Shown here in pieces: positions 16,207 to 24,375 of a stretch of DNA of 64,000 nucleotides. A program made the translations under genes and the position numbers. Under the pieces are notes generated by a model. That model was not told the origin of the DNA. It did no database searches and was given only the letters and a program-made list of their open reading frames with translations. The DNA is from Nocardioides conyzicola. GTDB taxonomy: Bacteria; Actinomycetota; Actinomycetes; Propionibacteriales; Nocardioidaceae. The DNA lies in the NCBI RefSeq assembly GCF_039543825.1, contig NZ_BAABKM010000005.1, forward strand, positions 310,001 to 374,000, read 5' to 3'. Every line of letters starts with the position of its first letter. Position 1 is the first letter of the stretch.

Positions 16207-17315
16207 GCCGGCGCCCGATGCGTCTGGTGTTCCTGACCTGGCGCGACTCGACCCACCCGGACGGCGGCGGCTCGGAGATCTTCGTCGAGGAGGTCGCCAG
16301 GGAGCTGGTCGCCCGAGGGCACGAGGTCACCATCCGGTGCGCCCGGCACCCCGGCAGCGCTCCCGCGGAGGACCTCGACGGCGTGCGCCTGGTCCGCAGG
16401 GGCGGCCGGCTCACGGTCTACCCGCGCGCGCTCGCCTGGCTGGCCACGCGGGGGCGTCGGTACGACGTTGTGGTGGACGTGATCAACGGACTGCCGTTCG
16501 GCGCCCCCCTGGTGCGCCGCCACGGGGTCGTGGCGCTGATCCACCACACCCACGAGCGTCAGTGGCAGATCATCTACCCCGACGTACGCGGCCGGATCGG
16601 GTGGGCCATCGAGCACCGGCTCACGCCGCGCCTCTACCGCGGGCTCCCCCACCTGACCGTCTCCGATGCGTCGCGGGCCGACCTGGTCGGGATCGGCGTG
16701 CCCGAGTCGTCGATCTCGGTGGTGCGCAACGGCGTCCGGGTCGTCCCGGCGACCGCGGCACGGTCGGCGACGCCGCGCCTGGTGGTGCTCACCCGGCTGG
16801 TCCCGCACAAGCAGGTCGAGGACGCGTTCCACGTCCTCGCCCGGCTGCGCGACGAGCTGCCGGACCTGCGCCTCGACGTCGTCGGCGAGGGCTGGTGGCG
16901 ACCCCACCTGGAGGAGGCCCTGCGGGAGCTCCGCCTGGAGGACTGGGTCACGCTGCACGGGCACGTGCCGGACGACGTACGCGACCGGATCCTGGCCGAG
17001 GCGTGGGTGATGCTGCTGCCGTCGGTCAAGGAGGGCTGGGGCCTCGCGATCATGGAGGCCGCGGCGCAGGGGACGCCGACGATCGCCTACGGCAGTGCCG
17101 GCGGGGTCCGCGAGTCGATCCTGGACGGCGAGACCGGGCTCCTGGTCGACGACCGGGACGGGCTCACCGAGGCGACGCGGTCACTGCTGGTCGATGCCGG
17201 GCTGCGCGACCGGTTGGGCCGCGCGGCCAGGGAGCGTGCTCGGACCTTCAGCTGGTCGAGCGCGGCGGACGTCGTCGAGGACGTCGCAGCCGGGGCTTCG
17301 GCTCAGTCGCCGTAG
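16203..17315 (+). CDS. GT4-family glycosyltransferase
   Basis: A 370-residue cytoplasmic glycosyltransferase of the GT-B fold. The N-terminal domain begins MRLVFLTWRDSTHPDGGGSE with the glycine-rich acceptor loop. The C-terminal domain contains VVLTRLVPHKQVEDAF and the nucleotide-sugar-binding EX7E segment SVKEGWGLAIMEAA. GTG 16203 overlaps the TGA of the previous gene (GTGA); ATG 16218 is the alternative. It is the third gene of a coupled run with the GT2-methyltransferase fusion and the membrane protein, so the three probably work on one glycan. Its 3' end overlaps the DUF2613 gene by 13 bases. Confidence 0.92.
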   Translation: MSRRPMRLVFLTWRDSTHPDGGGSEIFVEEVARELVARGHEVTIRCARHPGSAPAEDLDGVRLVRRGGRLTVYPRALAWLATRGRRYDVVVDVINGLPFGAPLVRRHGVVALIHHTHERQWQIIYPDVRGRIGWAIEHRLTPRLYRGLPHLTVSDASRADLVGIGVPESSISVVRNGVRVVPATAARSATPRLVVLTRLVPHKQVEDAFHVLARLRDELPDLRLDVVGEGWWRPHLEEALRELRLEDWVTLHGHVPDDVRDRILAEAWVMLLPSVKEGWGLAIMEAAAQGTPTIAYGSAGGVRESILDGETGLLVDDRDGLTEATRSLLVDAGLRDRLGRAARERARTFSWSSAADVVEDVAAGASAQSP

Positions 17316-17446
17316 GTCAGGATCTGCTGGTTCGCCGGGTTGGTCTCGGGCGCGGCGGTCTGGGTCTGCACGACCCCGACCATGGTGATGGCGCCTGCGG
17401 CGCCACCTGCCAGGACCGGAAGGAGCAGCTTGACGAAAACCAGCAC
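17303..17446 (-). CDS. DUF2613 family small membrane protein
   Basis: A 47-residue protein with a single hydrophobic helix (VKLLLPVLAGGAAGAITMVGVV) and the tail TAAPETNPANQQILTYGD. Helix and tail match the DUF2613 family of short actinobacterial proteins. GTG 17446 is preceded by AAGGACA at a good distance. It converges on the GT4 gene. No function is known for the family. Confidence 0.8.
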   Translation of the reverse strand: MLVFVKLLLPVLAGGAAGAITMVGVVQTQTAAPETNPANQQILTYGD

Positions 17447-17483
17447 GGCATGTCCTTTCAGCGGGCTCCTGTTGAGCCAGGCG

Positions 17484-19208
17484 TCACTGTAGCAGCGAGT
17501 CGTGCCGCGGGGGTGCATTCCGGCGACGCCGGATCGCCAGGAGCGTCCCGCCCACCGCCACCGCCGCTGCGAGGAGGTCGGCCGCCACCACGACGACGCG
17601 GGTGGCGCGGCCCGCGCCGTGCGCGGTCGGCGATGCGTCCGGGACCGAGTAGAGCGCCAGGTCGGCGTCCTCGTGCACCAGGTCGAGCCCGGTCAGGTCC
17701 AGCGAGCCGGCGTCCGGGTCGTCGCGGTAGACGAGCGCCCAGGAGACCCCGTTGTCCCGCAACGCCTCGGCGACCGGCAACCGGGCCAGGTCGGCGCCGA
17801 GGTCCCGGGAGCGCGCGTTCTCCCCGTGCACGGTCGTCGAGCCCACGGCGAGGTCGTCGGAGACGAGCACGTCGGTGTCGAACCAGCGGACCGCAGGATC
17901 CGACGACACCAGGCCGTTGCCCCAGGTGAACCCGCGGTACGAGCGCCACGGGAGCGTCACCAGCGTGCCGCCGCTCCCGTCGACGCGGTCGGCCACGGCG
18001 TCGAAGCCCGCCGGGTAGTGCACCGGGTCGACGGTCTGCCACACCAGCGACGTCGCGTCGGGCAGCAGCGCGACCGGCAACGGAACGGCGAGCAGCGCGA
18101 CGGTGACGACCAGCTCGCTGCCGGCGCCCGCGACCCGGGCCGCGGCCCGGTCGACGGTCGCCGCGAACGCGGCGACCACGAGCACGACGTACGGCGCCAG
18201 GAACTTCTGGCTGTCCCGGGCCAGCCCACCTCCGGGGAGGTGACCGACCACCCATGACATGGTCGCGTCTCCCCCGGCCAGCACCGGCAGCACCGCGAGC
18301 GCGAAGCCGAGCGCCGCGAGGACCGTGAGGCGCGCGAACGGGCCCGGTCCCCACGCCCGTCGCAGCCCCCTCCAGCCGGCGACCAGCACGAGGGCGACCA
18401 CGACCGCCGCCGCCACGGACCACCAGCCCTGGCGGGAGCCCGGGACGCTGCGCGAGTCCCAGATCCCGCCCAGGCCGACGAGGGCGGTCAGGACGCCGCC
18501 CGGGCCCTCGGAGTCGGCGGCGAACGCCCGCACCCCGGCCGGGTCGGAGGTCAGCGCGGCCGACCCCAGTAGCGACGGGAGCAGCCACGGGAGCTGGAGC
18601 ACGGCCGCGACGAGCAGGAGCCGCACCGCTGCCACGGTCCGGCCGACGCCGCAGACCGCAGCGGTCACCGCACCGATCAGGCCTCCGGTCGGGGTGAGCG
18701 ACGCCAGCGCCAGCCAGCCGGCGACGGCGCCGAGGTCACGCCACGAGCCACTGCCGCGGTAGCGGGTGGCGGCGACGACCAGCCACGGCAGCGCGGCGTA
18801 CGCCGCGAGCAGCGCCCACTGCCCCAGCGCGAGCCGCTCGACGACGTACGGGTTCCAGACCGCGAAGCCGGCGGCCGCGAACCTGGCGAGCGTGCCGAAG
18901 GGCCGCACGAGGCGGTGCATCCCCCACCCCGCGGCGGCCAGGATCAGCGGGATCGCGATCCGGGCGACGAGTGCGCCGTCCAGCACGTGTGCGGTCAGCA
19001 GCGAGACCACGGTGTCCAGGGGCACCGCCCGGGGTGCCGAGCCGCCCAGGCCCAGCGAGGCGTCGGTCCAGGGCTGGTGCGGCACGAAGACGAGGTCGCG
19101 CGCCAGCGGGTGCCCGGAGCGGGTGAGCAGCGGGAACGTGAGGACGACCGCCAGCACCAGGGGCCACGCGTCGAGGAGCAGACCGCGGCCACGCCCGCCT
19201 TCCCGCAC
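17484..19208 (-). CDS. Polytopic membrane protein, possible glycosyltransferase
   Basis: A 574-residue integral membrane protein with about 11-12 helices and a final helix followed by a short basic tail (RRRRNAPPRHDS). The segment NPYVVERLALGQWALLAAYA is like that in large uncharacterised actinobacterial membrane proteins, some linked to arabinan synthesis, but I cannot assign a family. GTG 19208 follows GGAGGAGG by about five bases and leaves space for the divergent gene. A C-terminal soluble part (about 430-520, SFRGFTWGNG-like region and DPDAGSLDLTGLDL) probably faces outside. Confidence 0.7.
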   Translation of the reverse strand: MREGGRGRGLLLDAWPLVLAVVLTFPLLTRSGHPLARDLVFVPHQPWTDASLGLGGSAPRAVPLDTVVSLLTAHVLDGALVARIAIPLILAAAGWGMHRLVRPFGTLARFAAAGFAVWNPYVVERLALGQWALLAAYAALPWLVVAATRYRGSGSWRDLGAVAGWLALASLTPTGGLIGAVTAAVCGVGRTVAAVRLLLVAAVLQLPWLLPSLLGSAALTSDPAGVRAFAADSEGPGGVLTALVGLGGIWDSRSVPGSRQGWWSVAAAVVVALVLVAGWRGLRRAWGPGPFARLTVLAALGFALAVLPVLAGGDATMSWVVGHLPGGGLARDSQKFLAPYVVLVVAAFAATVDRAAARVAGAGSELVVTVALLAVPLPVALLPDATSLVWQTVDPVHYPAGFDAVADRVDGSGGTLVTLPWRSYRGFTWGNGLVSSDPAVRWFDTDVLVSDDLAVGSTTVHGENARSRDLGADLARLPVAEALRDNGVSWALVYRDDPDAGSLDLTGLDLVHEDADLALYSVPDASPTAHGAGRATRVVVVAADLLAAAVAVGGTLLAIRRRRNAPPRHDSLLQ

Positions 19209-19271
19209 GGCCCCTCCTCCTCGTCGTACCGCCACCGACACCACAGCGAACAGCGAGGAGCGTAGAGCGCC

Positions 19272-19277
19272 TATCCT
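19272..19277 (+). promoter_or_regulatory. -10 element for a leaderless transcript of the 19285 gene
   Basis: TATCCT ends seven bases before GTG 19285; no Shine-Dalgarno sequence is present. Confidence 0.5.
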
Positions 19278-19284
19278 CGTCGCC

Positions 19285-20025
19285 GTGAGACACGGTCCCG
19301 AATCCACCGGCCCCGAGCCGGGGCCCGCGGGGACCTTCGAGGCGTCGTTCGCGATCGCCGACAGCATCCCGGGCTGGCTCACCCGTGACCAGGCACGGGT
19401 CCTCGACGAGGCCGCACGCACGGTCCCGCCGGCCGGCACGATCGTCGAGATCGGCAGCCACCGGGGCCGCTCGGCCGTCGTGCTCGCGCGGGCGCTGGGC
19501 GACGACGGCCGCCTGGTGGCGGTCGACCCGTTCCCGGTCGACTGGCGCTACGGCGACGACGGGACCGAGGCGGCGTTCCGCGCGAACGTCGACGCCGCGG
19601 GTGCCGCCGAGCGCGTCGACCTGCGGGTGGCGACCAGCCGCGAGGTCCGCACGTCGTGGGAGGGCCCCGTCGAGGGCGTGTACGTAGACGGGAAGCACGA
19701 CGTCTGGAGCCTGCGGGACGACCTGCGCTGGGCGGCGCACGTGCGGCCGGGCGGGTGGGTGCTGGTGCACGACGCCTTCTCGTCCCTCGGCGTCACCCTG
19801 GGCCTGCTCAGCGTGCTGCCCCTGTCACGGCACCTGCGGTACGTCGAGCGCACCGGCTCGCTGGCCCGGCTGGAGGTCGCGCGGCCGACGCTCCGCGACC
19901 GGGTCCGCCCGGCCCGCGAGCTCCCGTGGTTCGTCCGCAACCTGGTGGTCAAGGTCCTGCTGCGGCTGCACCTGACCCGGATCGCCGGGTGGCTCGGCCA
20001 CCACGACGCCGCCGACCCCTACTGA
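19285..20025 (+). CDS. Class I SAM-dependent methyltransferase (Methyltransf_24-like)
   Basis: A 246-residue methyltransferase. Motif I is TIVEIGSHRGRSAVVLARAL (about 52-70), followed by RLVAVDPFPVDWRYG and EGVYVDGKHDVWSLRDDL. PGGWVLVHDAF fits the family that acts on sugar or small-molecule acceptors in glycan clusters. GTG 19285 is supported by a leaderless-type -10 element; longer readings run into the divergent gene. It converges on dprE2 with six bases between. The acceptor is unknown. Confidence 0.85.
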   Translation: MRHGPESTGPEPGPAGTFEASFAIADSIPGWLTRDQARVLDEAARTVPPAGTIVEIGSHRGRSAVVLARALGDDGRLVAVDPFPVDWRYGDDGTEAAFRANVDAAGAAERVDLRVATSREVRTSWEGPVEGVYVDGKHDVWSLRDDLRWAAHVRPGGWVLVHDAFSSLGVTLGLLSVLPLSRHLRYVERTGSLARLEVARPTLRDRVRPARELPWFVRNLVVKVLLRLHLTRIAGWLGHHDAADPY

Positions 20026-20031
20026 GCGACG

Positions 20032-20787
20032 TCAGATCGGCAGCCGGCGGAAGAGCGCCCTCGGCACGTGCCGGAGTCCCGACATCACCCCGCGCATGGC
20101 GCCCGGCACCCAGATCAGGTCGTCGCCGGAGGCGACGGCCTCGGTCACGGCGTCCGCGACCTGCTCGGCCGTGACCGAGAGCGGGGCCGGGGCCCGCCCG
20201 GCGGTCATCTTGGTGTGGACGAACCCGGGCCGCACCACCAGGACCCGGGCGCCGGAGCCGCGCAGCGCCTCGCCGAGCCCGAGGTAGAAGCCGTCCATGC
20301 CGGCCTTGGACGCGCCGTACGCGAAGTTGGACCGGCGGACCCGCTCCCCCGCCACCGAGGAGAAGGCGACGATCACGCCGTGTCCCTGCCGCCGCAGCCG
20401 CTGGGCCAGGCACACCCCGACGCTGACGGGCGCGACGTAGTTGACCTCGGCCAGGTGCACCGCCGCGTCGTGGTCCTGCCAGGCCTGCTCCTCGTCACCG
20501 AGGACGCCGAACGCGACGACCGCCACGTCGATGTCGCGTCCGGCGGCGAGCCCCTCGATCAGAGCGGGATGGGCCGCCGTGTCGGTCGCCTCGAAGTCGA
20601 CCTCCTCCACCTCCGCGCCCGCCGAGCGGAGCTCCTCGGCGGCGGCCTCGCGCCGGGTCCCGGGACGAGCCGCGAGCACGACGTACAGGCCCGGCTGGCG
20701 TGCCCAGGACCGGCCGAGCGCGAGCGCGATGTCACTGGTCCCGCCGAGGAGGAGGACGGTCTGGGGCTGGCCGAGTGCGTTGATCAT
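20032..20787 (-). CDS. dprE2: Decaprenylphospho-beta-D-erythro-pentofuranosid-2-ulose 2-reductase (DprE2)
   Basis: A 251-residue short-chain dehydrogenase. The NAD(P)-binding motif is VLLLGGTSDIALALGRSWA (about 11-29), and the catalytic Ser, Tyr and Lys lie in FSSVAG and YGASKAG. DprE2 reduces the 2-keto sugar made by DprE1, giving decaprenyl-phosphoryl-arabinofuranose, the arabinose donor for surface arabinans. It is the last gene of the ubiA-dprE1-dprE2 operon, 13 bases after dprE1. The gene order and the partner make the assignment firm. Confidence 0.92.
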   Translation of the reverse strand: MINALGQPQTVLLLGGTSDIALALGRSWARQPGLYVVLAARPGTRREAAAEELRSAGAEVEEVDFEATDTAAHPALIEGLAAGRDIDVAVVAFGVLGDEEQAWQDHDAAVHLAEVNYVAPVSVGVCLAQRLRRQGHGVIVAFSSVAGERVRRSNFAYGASKAGMDGFYLGLGEALRGSGARVLVVRPGFVHTKMTAGRAPAPLSVTAEQVADAVTEAVASGDDLIWVPGAMRGVMSGLRHVPRALFRRLPI

Positions 20788-20800
20788 GGGAACTCTCTGG

Positions 20801-22156
20801 TCAGAGGGAGAGACGGCGGGCGAGGTCGGACTGCAGGCGGCGCTCCGGGTCCAGCCGGTCGCGCAGCTCGCGGAAGTCGGCGAGACGGGGGTACATCGCG
20901 GGCAGCAGCTCGGGGCGCAACCGGGCGTCCTTGGCGAGGTAGACGCGGCCCCCGGCCGCCACGACCTCCTCGTCGAAGCGGTCGAGCATCGGGGCGAGGT
21001 CGCGACGCGCCGGGAAGTCCAGCGCGAGCGTCCACCCGGCGGTGGGGAACGACAGCCAGCCGGGGTTGCCCGGCCCGAAGCGCTTCAGCACGGTGAGGAA
21101 CGTCGGATGGCGATCGCGCGAGACCTGCTCCAGCACCGAGCGGACGACGTCGTCGCGGTGCTCGGGCACGACGAGCTGGTACTGCACGAACCCGCGCGGG
21201 CCGTAGAGCCGGTTCCAGTGCGCGACCCCGTCGAGCGGGTGGAAGAACTGGGAGATCGTCTGGAGCTCCCCGGTCCGCAGGCGCGGCGCCTTGTGGAACC
21301 AGAGCTCGTTGAACGCCCGCACGGCCGGGCGGGTCACCAGGCCGACGGGCGGGACGAACGGCACCGTGACCCGCGGCGGTCCCGGCACGGCCAGCGGGTC
21401 GGCGGCCGAGCGGCCGGACAGCTGGTCCCGCGTCGCGTGGTCGCCCCGGGAGAGCACCGCCCGGCCGAGCGAGGAGCCCCGGGCGTCGGTGTCGATCCAG
21501 GCCACCGAGTAGGCGTAGTCGTCGTCGCTCGCCACCATCTCCGCGAGGACGGCGTCGAGGTCGCCGAGCCGCCGGGTGGTGGTGTCGAGGTAGGCGGTCT
21601 CGACCGGGACGGTGCGCAGACGAGCCCCCGTGATGACGCCGGTCAGCCCCATCCCGCCGACGGTGGCCCAGTAGAGCTCCGCGTCCGTCTCCGGCGTCAC
21701 GGTCCGTGCCGTCCCGTCGGGCAGGACCAGGTCGACGGAGACGACCTGGTCGCCGAAGCTGCCGCTGCGGTGGTGGCTCTTGCCGTGCACGTCGCAGGCC
21801 AGCGCGCCGCCGACCGTGACGTAGCGCGTCCCCGGGGTCACCGGCACGAACCGGCCGCGCGGCAGCAGGAAGCGCACCAGGTCGTGCAGGCTGGTCCCCG
21901 CCGAGACCTCCACGGTGCCGTCCCCGGCGAGCGGCCCGATCGCGGTCGGCAGCGGGGCGAGCACGTCACCCCCGGCATTGAGCGCCGGATCGCCGTACGA
22001 GCGCCCCAGCCCGCGGGCGATCAGCCCGCGCGGGCCGGCCGCGCCGAGCCGCCGCGCCACGTCCGCCGCCGTCGGGTGATGGAGGGTGCCGGCGCTCCGG
22101 ACCGCTCCGCCCCACCCGGTGAGCACCTCCGGCCCGAGCGGTCCGTCGTCAGGCAC
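20801..22156 (-). CDS. dprE1: Decaprenylphospho-beta-D-ribofuranose 2-oxidase (DprE1)
   Basis: A 451-residue FAD-dependent oxidase of the vanillyl-alcohol-oxidase type. The FAD-binding domain holds RGLGRSYGDPALN, GALACDVHGKSHHRSGSFG and VGGMGLTGVI. The C-terminal part (AGWTLALDFP, YLAKDARL, AMYPRLADF, LARRLSL) aligns well with the mycobacterial enzyme. The benzothiazinone-reactive Cys387 of M. tuberculosis aligns with Ala378 (codon 21023-21025). The enzyme oxidises C2 of decaprenyl-phosphoryl-ribose. GTG 22156 overlaps the end of ubiA by eight bases. Confidence 0.95.
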   Translation of the reverse strand: MPDDGPLGPEVLTGWGGAVRSAGTLHHPTAADVARRLGAAGPRGLIARGLGRSYGDPALNAGGDVLAPLPTAIGPLAGDGTVEVSAGTSLHDLVRFLLPRGRFVPVTPGTRYVTVGGALACDVHGKSHHRSGSFGDQVVSVDLVLPDGTARTVTPETDAELYWATVGGMGLTGVITGARLRTVPVETAYLDTTTRRLGDLDAVLAEMVASDDDYAYSVAWIDTDARGSSLGRAVLSRGDHATRDQLSGRSAADPLAVPGPPRVTVPFVPPVGLVTRPAVRAFNELWFHKAPRLRTGELQTISQFFHPLDGVAHWNRLYGPRGFVQYQLVVPEHRDDVVRSVLEQVSRDRHPTFLTVLKRFGPGNPGWLSFPTAGWTLALDFPARRDLAPMLDRFDEEVVAAGGRVYLAKDARLRPELLPAMYPRLADFRELRDRLDPERRLQSDLARRLSL

Positions 22157-23018
22157 TGACCACTCCCAGGCACAGCACGACGAACCAGATCAGGCCGATG
22201 GCCTGCAGGACCCGGTCTCGCCAGATGATGTCCTCCGGCTCCGCCGCGGTGCCGGCGTCGATGTCCACGGCGTACCGCAGCAGGGCCGCGGTGAACGGGA
22301 CGATCGACAGCTCGTGCCAGGGGAACGCCCCGCCGCTGGTGGAGTTCTCGAACGCCCACAGGCTGTAGCCCGTGATGGTGACGGCCGCGGCGATGCTCCA
22401 CACGAAACGGAGGTACGACGCCGTGTAGCGCACGAGCGACCTGCGGGTGCCCGCCTCGCTGCCCAGGGTGTGCAGCTCCGAGTACCGCTTGCCGGCGACG
22501 ACGAAGAGCGACCCGAAGCCGGCGACGAGCAGGAACCAGTCGGAGATCGGGATGCCGGCGGCGAGACCGCCGGCGACCGCCCGCATCAGGAAGCCCGCCG
22601 CGACCAGGAGCAGGTCGATGACCGGCTCGTGCTTGAGCCGGCACGAGTAGGCGATCATCAGCGCGGCATAGCTCGCGACGAGGACCACCAGCTGCCAGCC
22701 CGTGGTCGCCGCGACGGCGAGGCCGAGCGCCCCGAGCACCGCGGCGCCGACCAGCGCGGTCCGCACCGGCAGCGTGCCCGCGGCGATCGGACGGGCGCGC
22801 TTGGTCGGGTGCTGCCGGTCGGCCTCGACGTCGGCACAGTCGTTGACGAGGTAGGTCCCGGACGACACGAGGCAGAAGGCCACGAACGCGAGCGCGGTCG
22901 CGGCGACGACGTCCAGCTCGCCCAGGTCACCGGCAGCGAGGGGTGCGGCCACGACCAGCAGGTTCTTCACCCACTGCCGCGGGCGCATCGACTGGAGCAG
23001 AGCGCCGGCGGTGGTCAC
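22149..23018 (-). CDS. ubiA: Decaprenyl-phosphate phosphoribosyltransferase (UbiA family)
   Basis: A 289-residue membrane enzyme with about nine helices. The first aspartate-rich motif is NDCADVEADRQHPTKRARP (about 64-82), characteristic of the Rv3806c group. The second acidic motif is near SDWFLLVAGFGSLFVVAGKRYSE. It joins phosphoribose from PRPP to decaprenyl phosphate, the first step of decaprenyl-phosphoryl-arabinose synthesis. It is the first gene of the operon with dprE1 and dprE2. GTG 23018 is seven bases after a TAGACT hexamer, and a longer reading would overlap the divergent flippase gene. Confidence 0.93.
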   Translation of the reverse strand: MTTAGALLQSMRPRQWVKNLLVVAAPLAAGDLGELDVVAATALAFVAFCLVSSGTYLVNDCADVEADRQHPTKRARPIAAGTLPVRTALVGAAVLGALGLAVAATTGWQLVVLVASYAALMIAYSCRLKHEPVIDLLLVAAGFLMRAVAGGLAAGIPISDWFLLVAGFGSLFVVAGKRYSELHTLGSEAGTRRSLVRYTASYLRFVWSIAAAVTITGYSLWAFENSTSGGAFPWHELSIVPFTAALLRYAVDIDAGTAAEPEDIIWRDRVLQAIGLIWFVVLCLGVVSA

Positions 23019-23025
23019 GGCGGGG

Positions 23026-23031
23026 AGTCTA
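23026..23031 (-). promoter_or_regulatory. -10 element for a leaderless ubiA-dprE1-dprE2 transcript
   Basis: On the minus strand TAGACT ends seven bases before GTG 23018; no Shine-Dalgarno sequence lies between. Confidence 0.5.
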
Positions 23032-23077
23032 GGGCGTGTCGACCGGTCCTCCCTCCGACCCGGGTGGAGCGCTCCCC

Positions 23078-23083
23078 TACGCT
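23078..23083 (+). promoter_or_regulatory. Possible -10 element for the flippase gene
   Basis: TACGCT ends eight bases before GTG 23092. The spacing is at the long end for a leaderless transcript. Confidence 0.4.
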
Positions 23084-23091
23084 CACGTGTC

Positions 23092-24375
23092 GTGAGCCCG
23101 TCCACCACTCGTGACCCTTCCCTCCCGGGTCGGGTGCGGACGCTCCTGCGGGGGAGCGCCGGGATCGCGGTCGCGATCGCGGTGATGAACATCGCGACGT
23201 ACGGCTTCCAGATCATCGCCGCCCGGATCCTCGGACCGAGCGACTACGGGGCCATCGCGAGCCTGATGGCGGTGCTGATGGTGATGGCGGTGCTGCAGCT
23301 GGGCCTGCAGGCCACCGCGGCCCGTCGGATCGCGGGACAGCCCGACCACGTCGGGCAGATCGAGCTCGGCGCTCTCCGGGTCACCTATCGGGCCGCGGCC
23401 GTGCTGGGCGTGCTCATGCTCGTCCTGGCCCCGGTGATGTGGAAGCTCCTCCGCCTCGACGGCATCGCGCCGGCGCTGCTGCTGGCCGTCGCCGCCGTAC
23501 CCCTCACGATCATGGGCGGCCAGGCCGGCATCCTCCAGGGCGAGCGCCGCTGGGTCCCGCTCGCGCTGGTCTACCTCGGCGTCGGCGTGCCGAGGCTGGC
23601 CTTCGGCACCCTGTGCATGCTGATCTCCCCCACCGAGACCAGCGCGATGCTCGGCGTCACGATCGGCCTCTGGGTGCCGGTCATCACGGGCTGGTACGCG
23701 CTGCGCAGCGGTCGCGCACCCGGCGAGTCGAGCGAGGAGCACCGCGCCCGGCCGATGGCGCGCGAGGCGATCGCGGCGTCGTTCGCGCTGCTCGGATTCC
23801 TGGTCCTCTCCAACGCCGACGTGATCGTGGCGCGCAACGTCCTCGACGAGCACGACGCCGGCCTGTACGCCGGCGGCCTGATCCTGACCAAGGCGGTGCT
23901 GTTCCTGCCGCAGTTCGTCGTCGTCATCGCCTTCCCGTCGATGTCGACCGTCGAGGCCCGCCGCAGCACGCTGGTGCGGAGCCTGACGCTGGTGTTCGGC
24001 ATGGGGGTGGTGGGCACCCTCGGCGCGTGGCTGCTGTCCGGCCTCGCGCTCGTCTTCGTGGGCGGCTCGGCGTACGACGACGTGCAGTCGCACCTGTGGA
24101 TGTTCGCCGTCCTGGGCACGGTGCTCTCGATGCTGCAGCTGGTCGTCTACTCGGTGCTGGCCCGTCGTGGCACCCGCTCGGCGTACCTCGTCTGGGTCGG
24201 CCTCCTGGTGCTCCTCGCCACCGCCGTGCACGCCGACACCGTCGAGCAGCTGGTCGTCACCGTCACGTGCGTCGACGCGGTGCTGTTCGGCGTGCTGCTG
24301 GCCACGAGCCTGTGGCGGCTGCGCGAACCCGCCTCAGTGAGCGGCTTCGTGCCAGCTGCGACCGAACCCGACTGA
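23092..24375 (+). CDS. Wzx/MATE-like oligosaccharide flippase
   Basis: A 427-residue protein with about 12-14 membrane helices of the polysaccharide-biosynthesis (Wzx/RfbX) type. The N-terminal segment IIAARILGPSDYGAIASL is the family hallmark, and two similar halves are visible. Such proteins move lipid-linked sugars across the membrane. GTG 23092 was chosen because homology begins soon after and because ubiA lies divergent. It is the last envelope gene before polA and overlaps the 3' end of polA by 42 bases on the other strand. It could export the product of the surrounding glycosyltransferases. Confidence 0.87.
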   Translation: MSPSTTRDPSLPGRVRTLLRGSAGIAVAIAVMNIATYGFQIIAARILGPSDYGAIASLMAVLMVMAVLQLGLQATAARRIAGQPDHVGQIELGALRVTYRAAAVLGVLMLVLAPVMWKLLRLDGIAPALLLAVAAVPLTIMGGQAGILQGERRWVPLALVYLGVGVPRLAFGTLCMLISPTETSAMLGVTIGLWVPVITGWYALRSGRAPGESSEEHRARPMAREAIAASFALLGFLVLSNADVIVARNVLDEHDAGLYAGGLILTKAVLFLPQFVVVIAFPSMSTVEARRSTLVRSLTLVFGMGVVGTLGAWLLSGLALVFVGGSAYDDVQSHLWMFAVLGTVLSMLQLVVYSVLARRGTRSAYLVWVGLLVLLATAVHADTVEQLVVTVTCVDAVLFGVLLATSLWRLREPASVSGFVPAATEPD

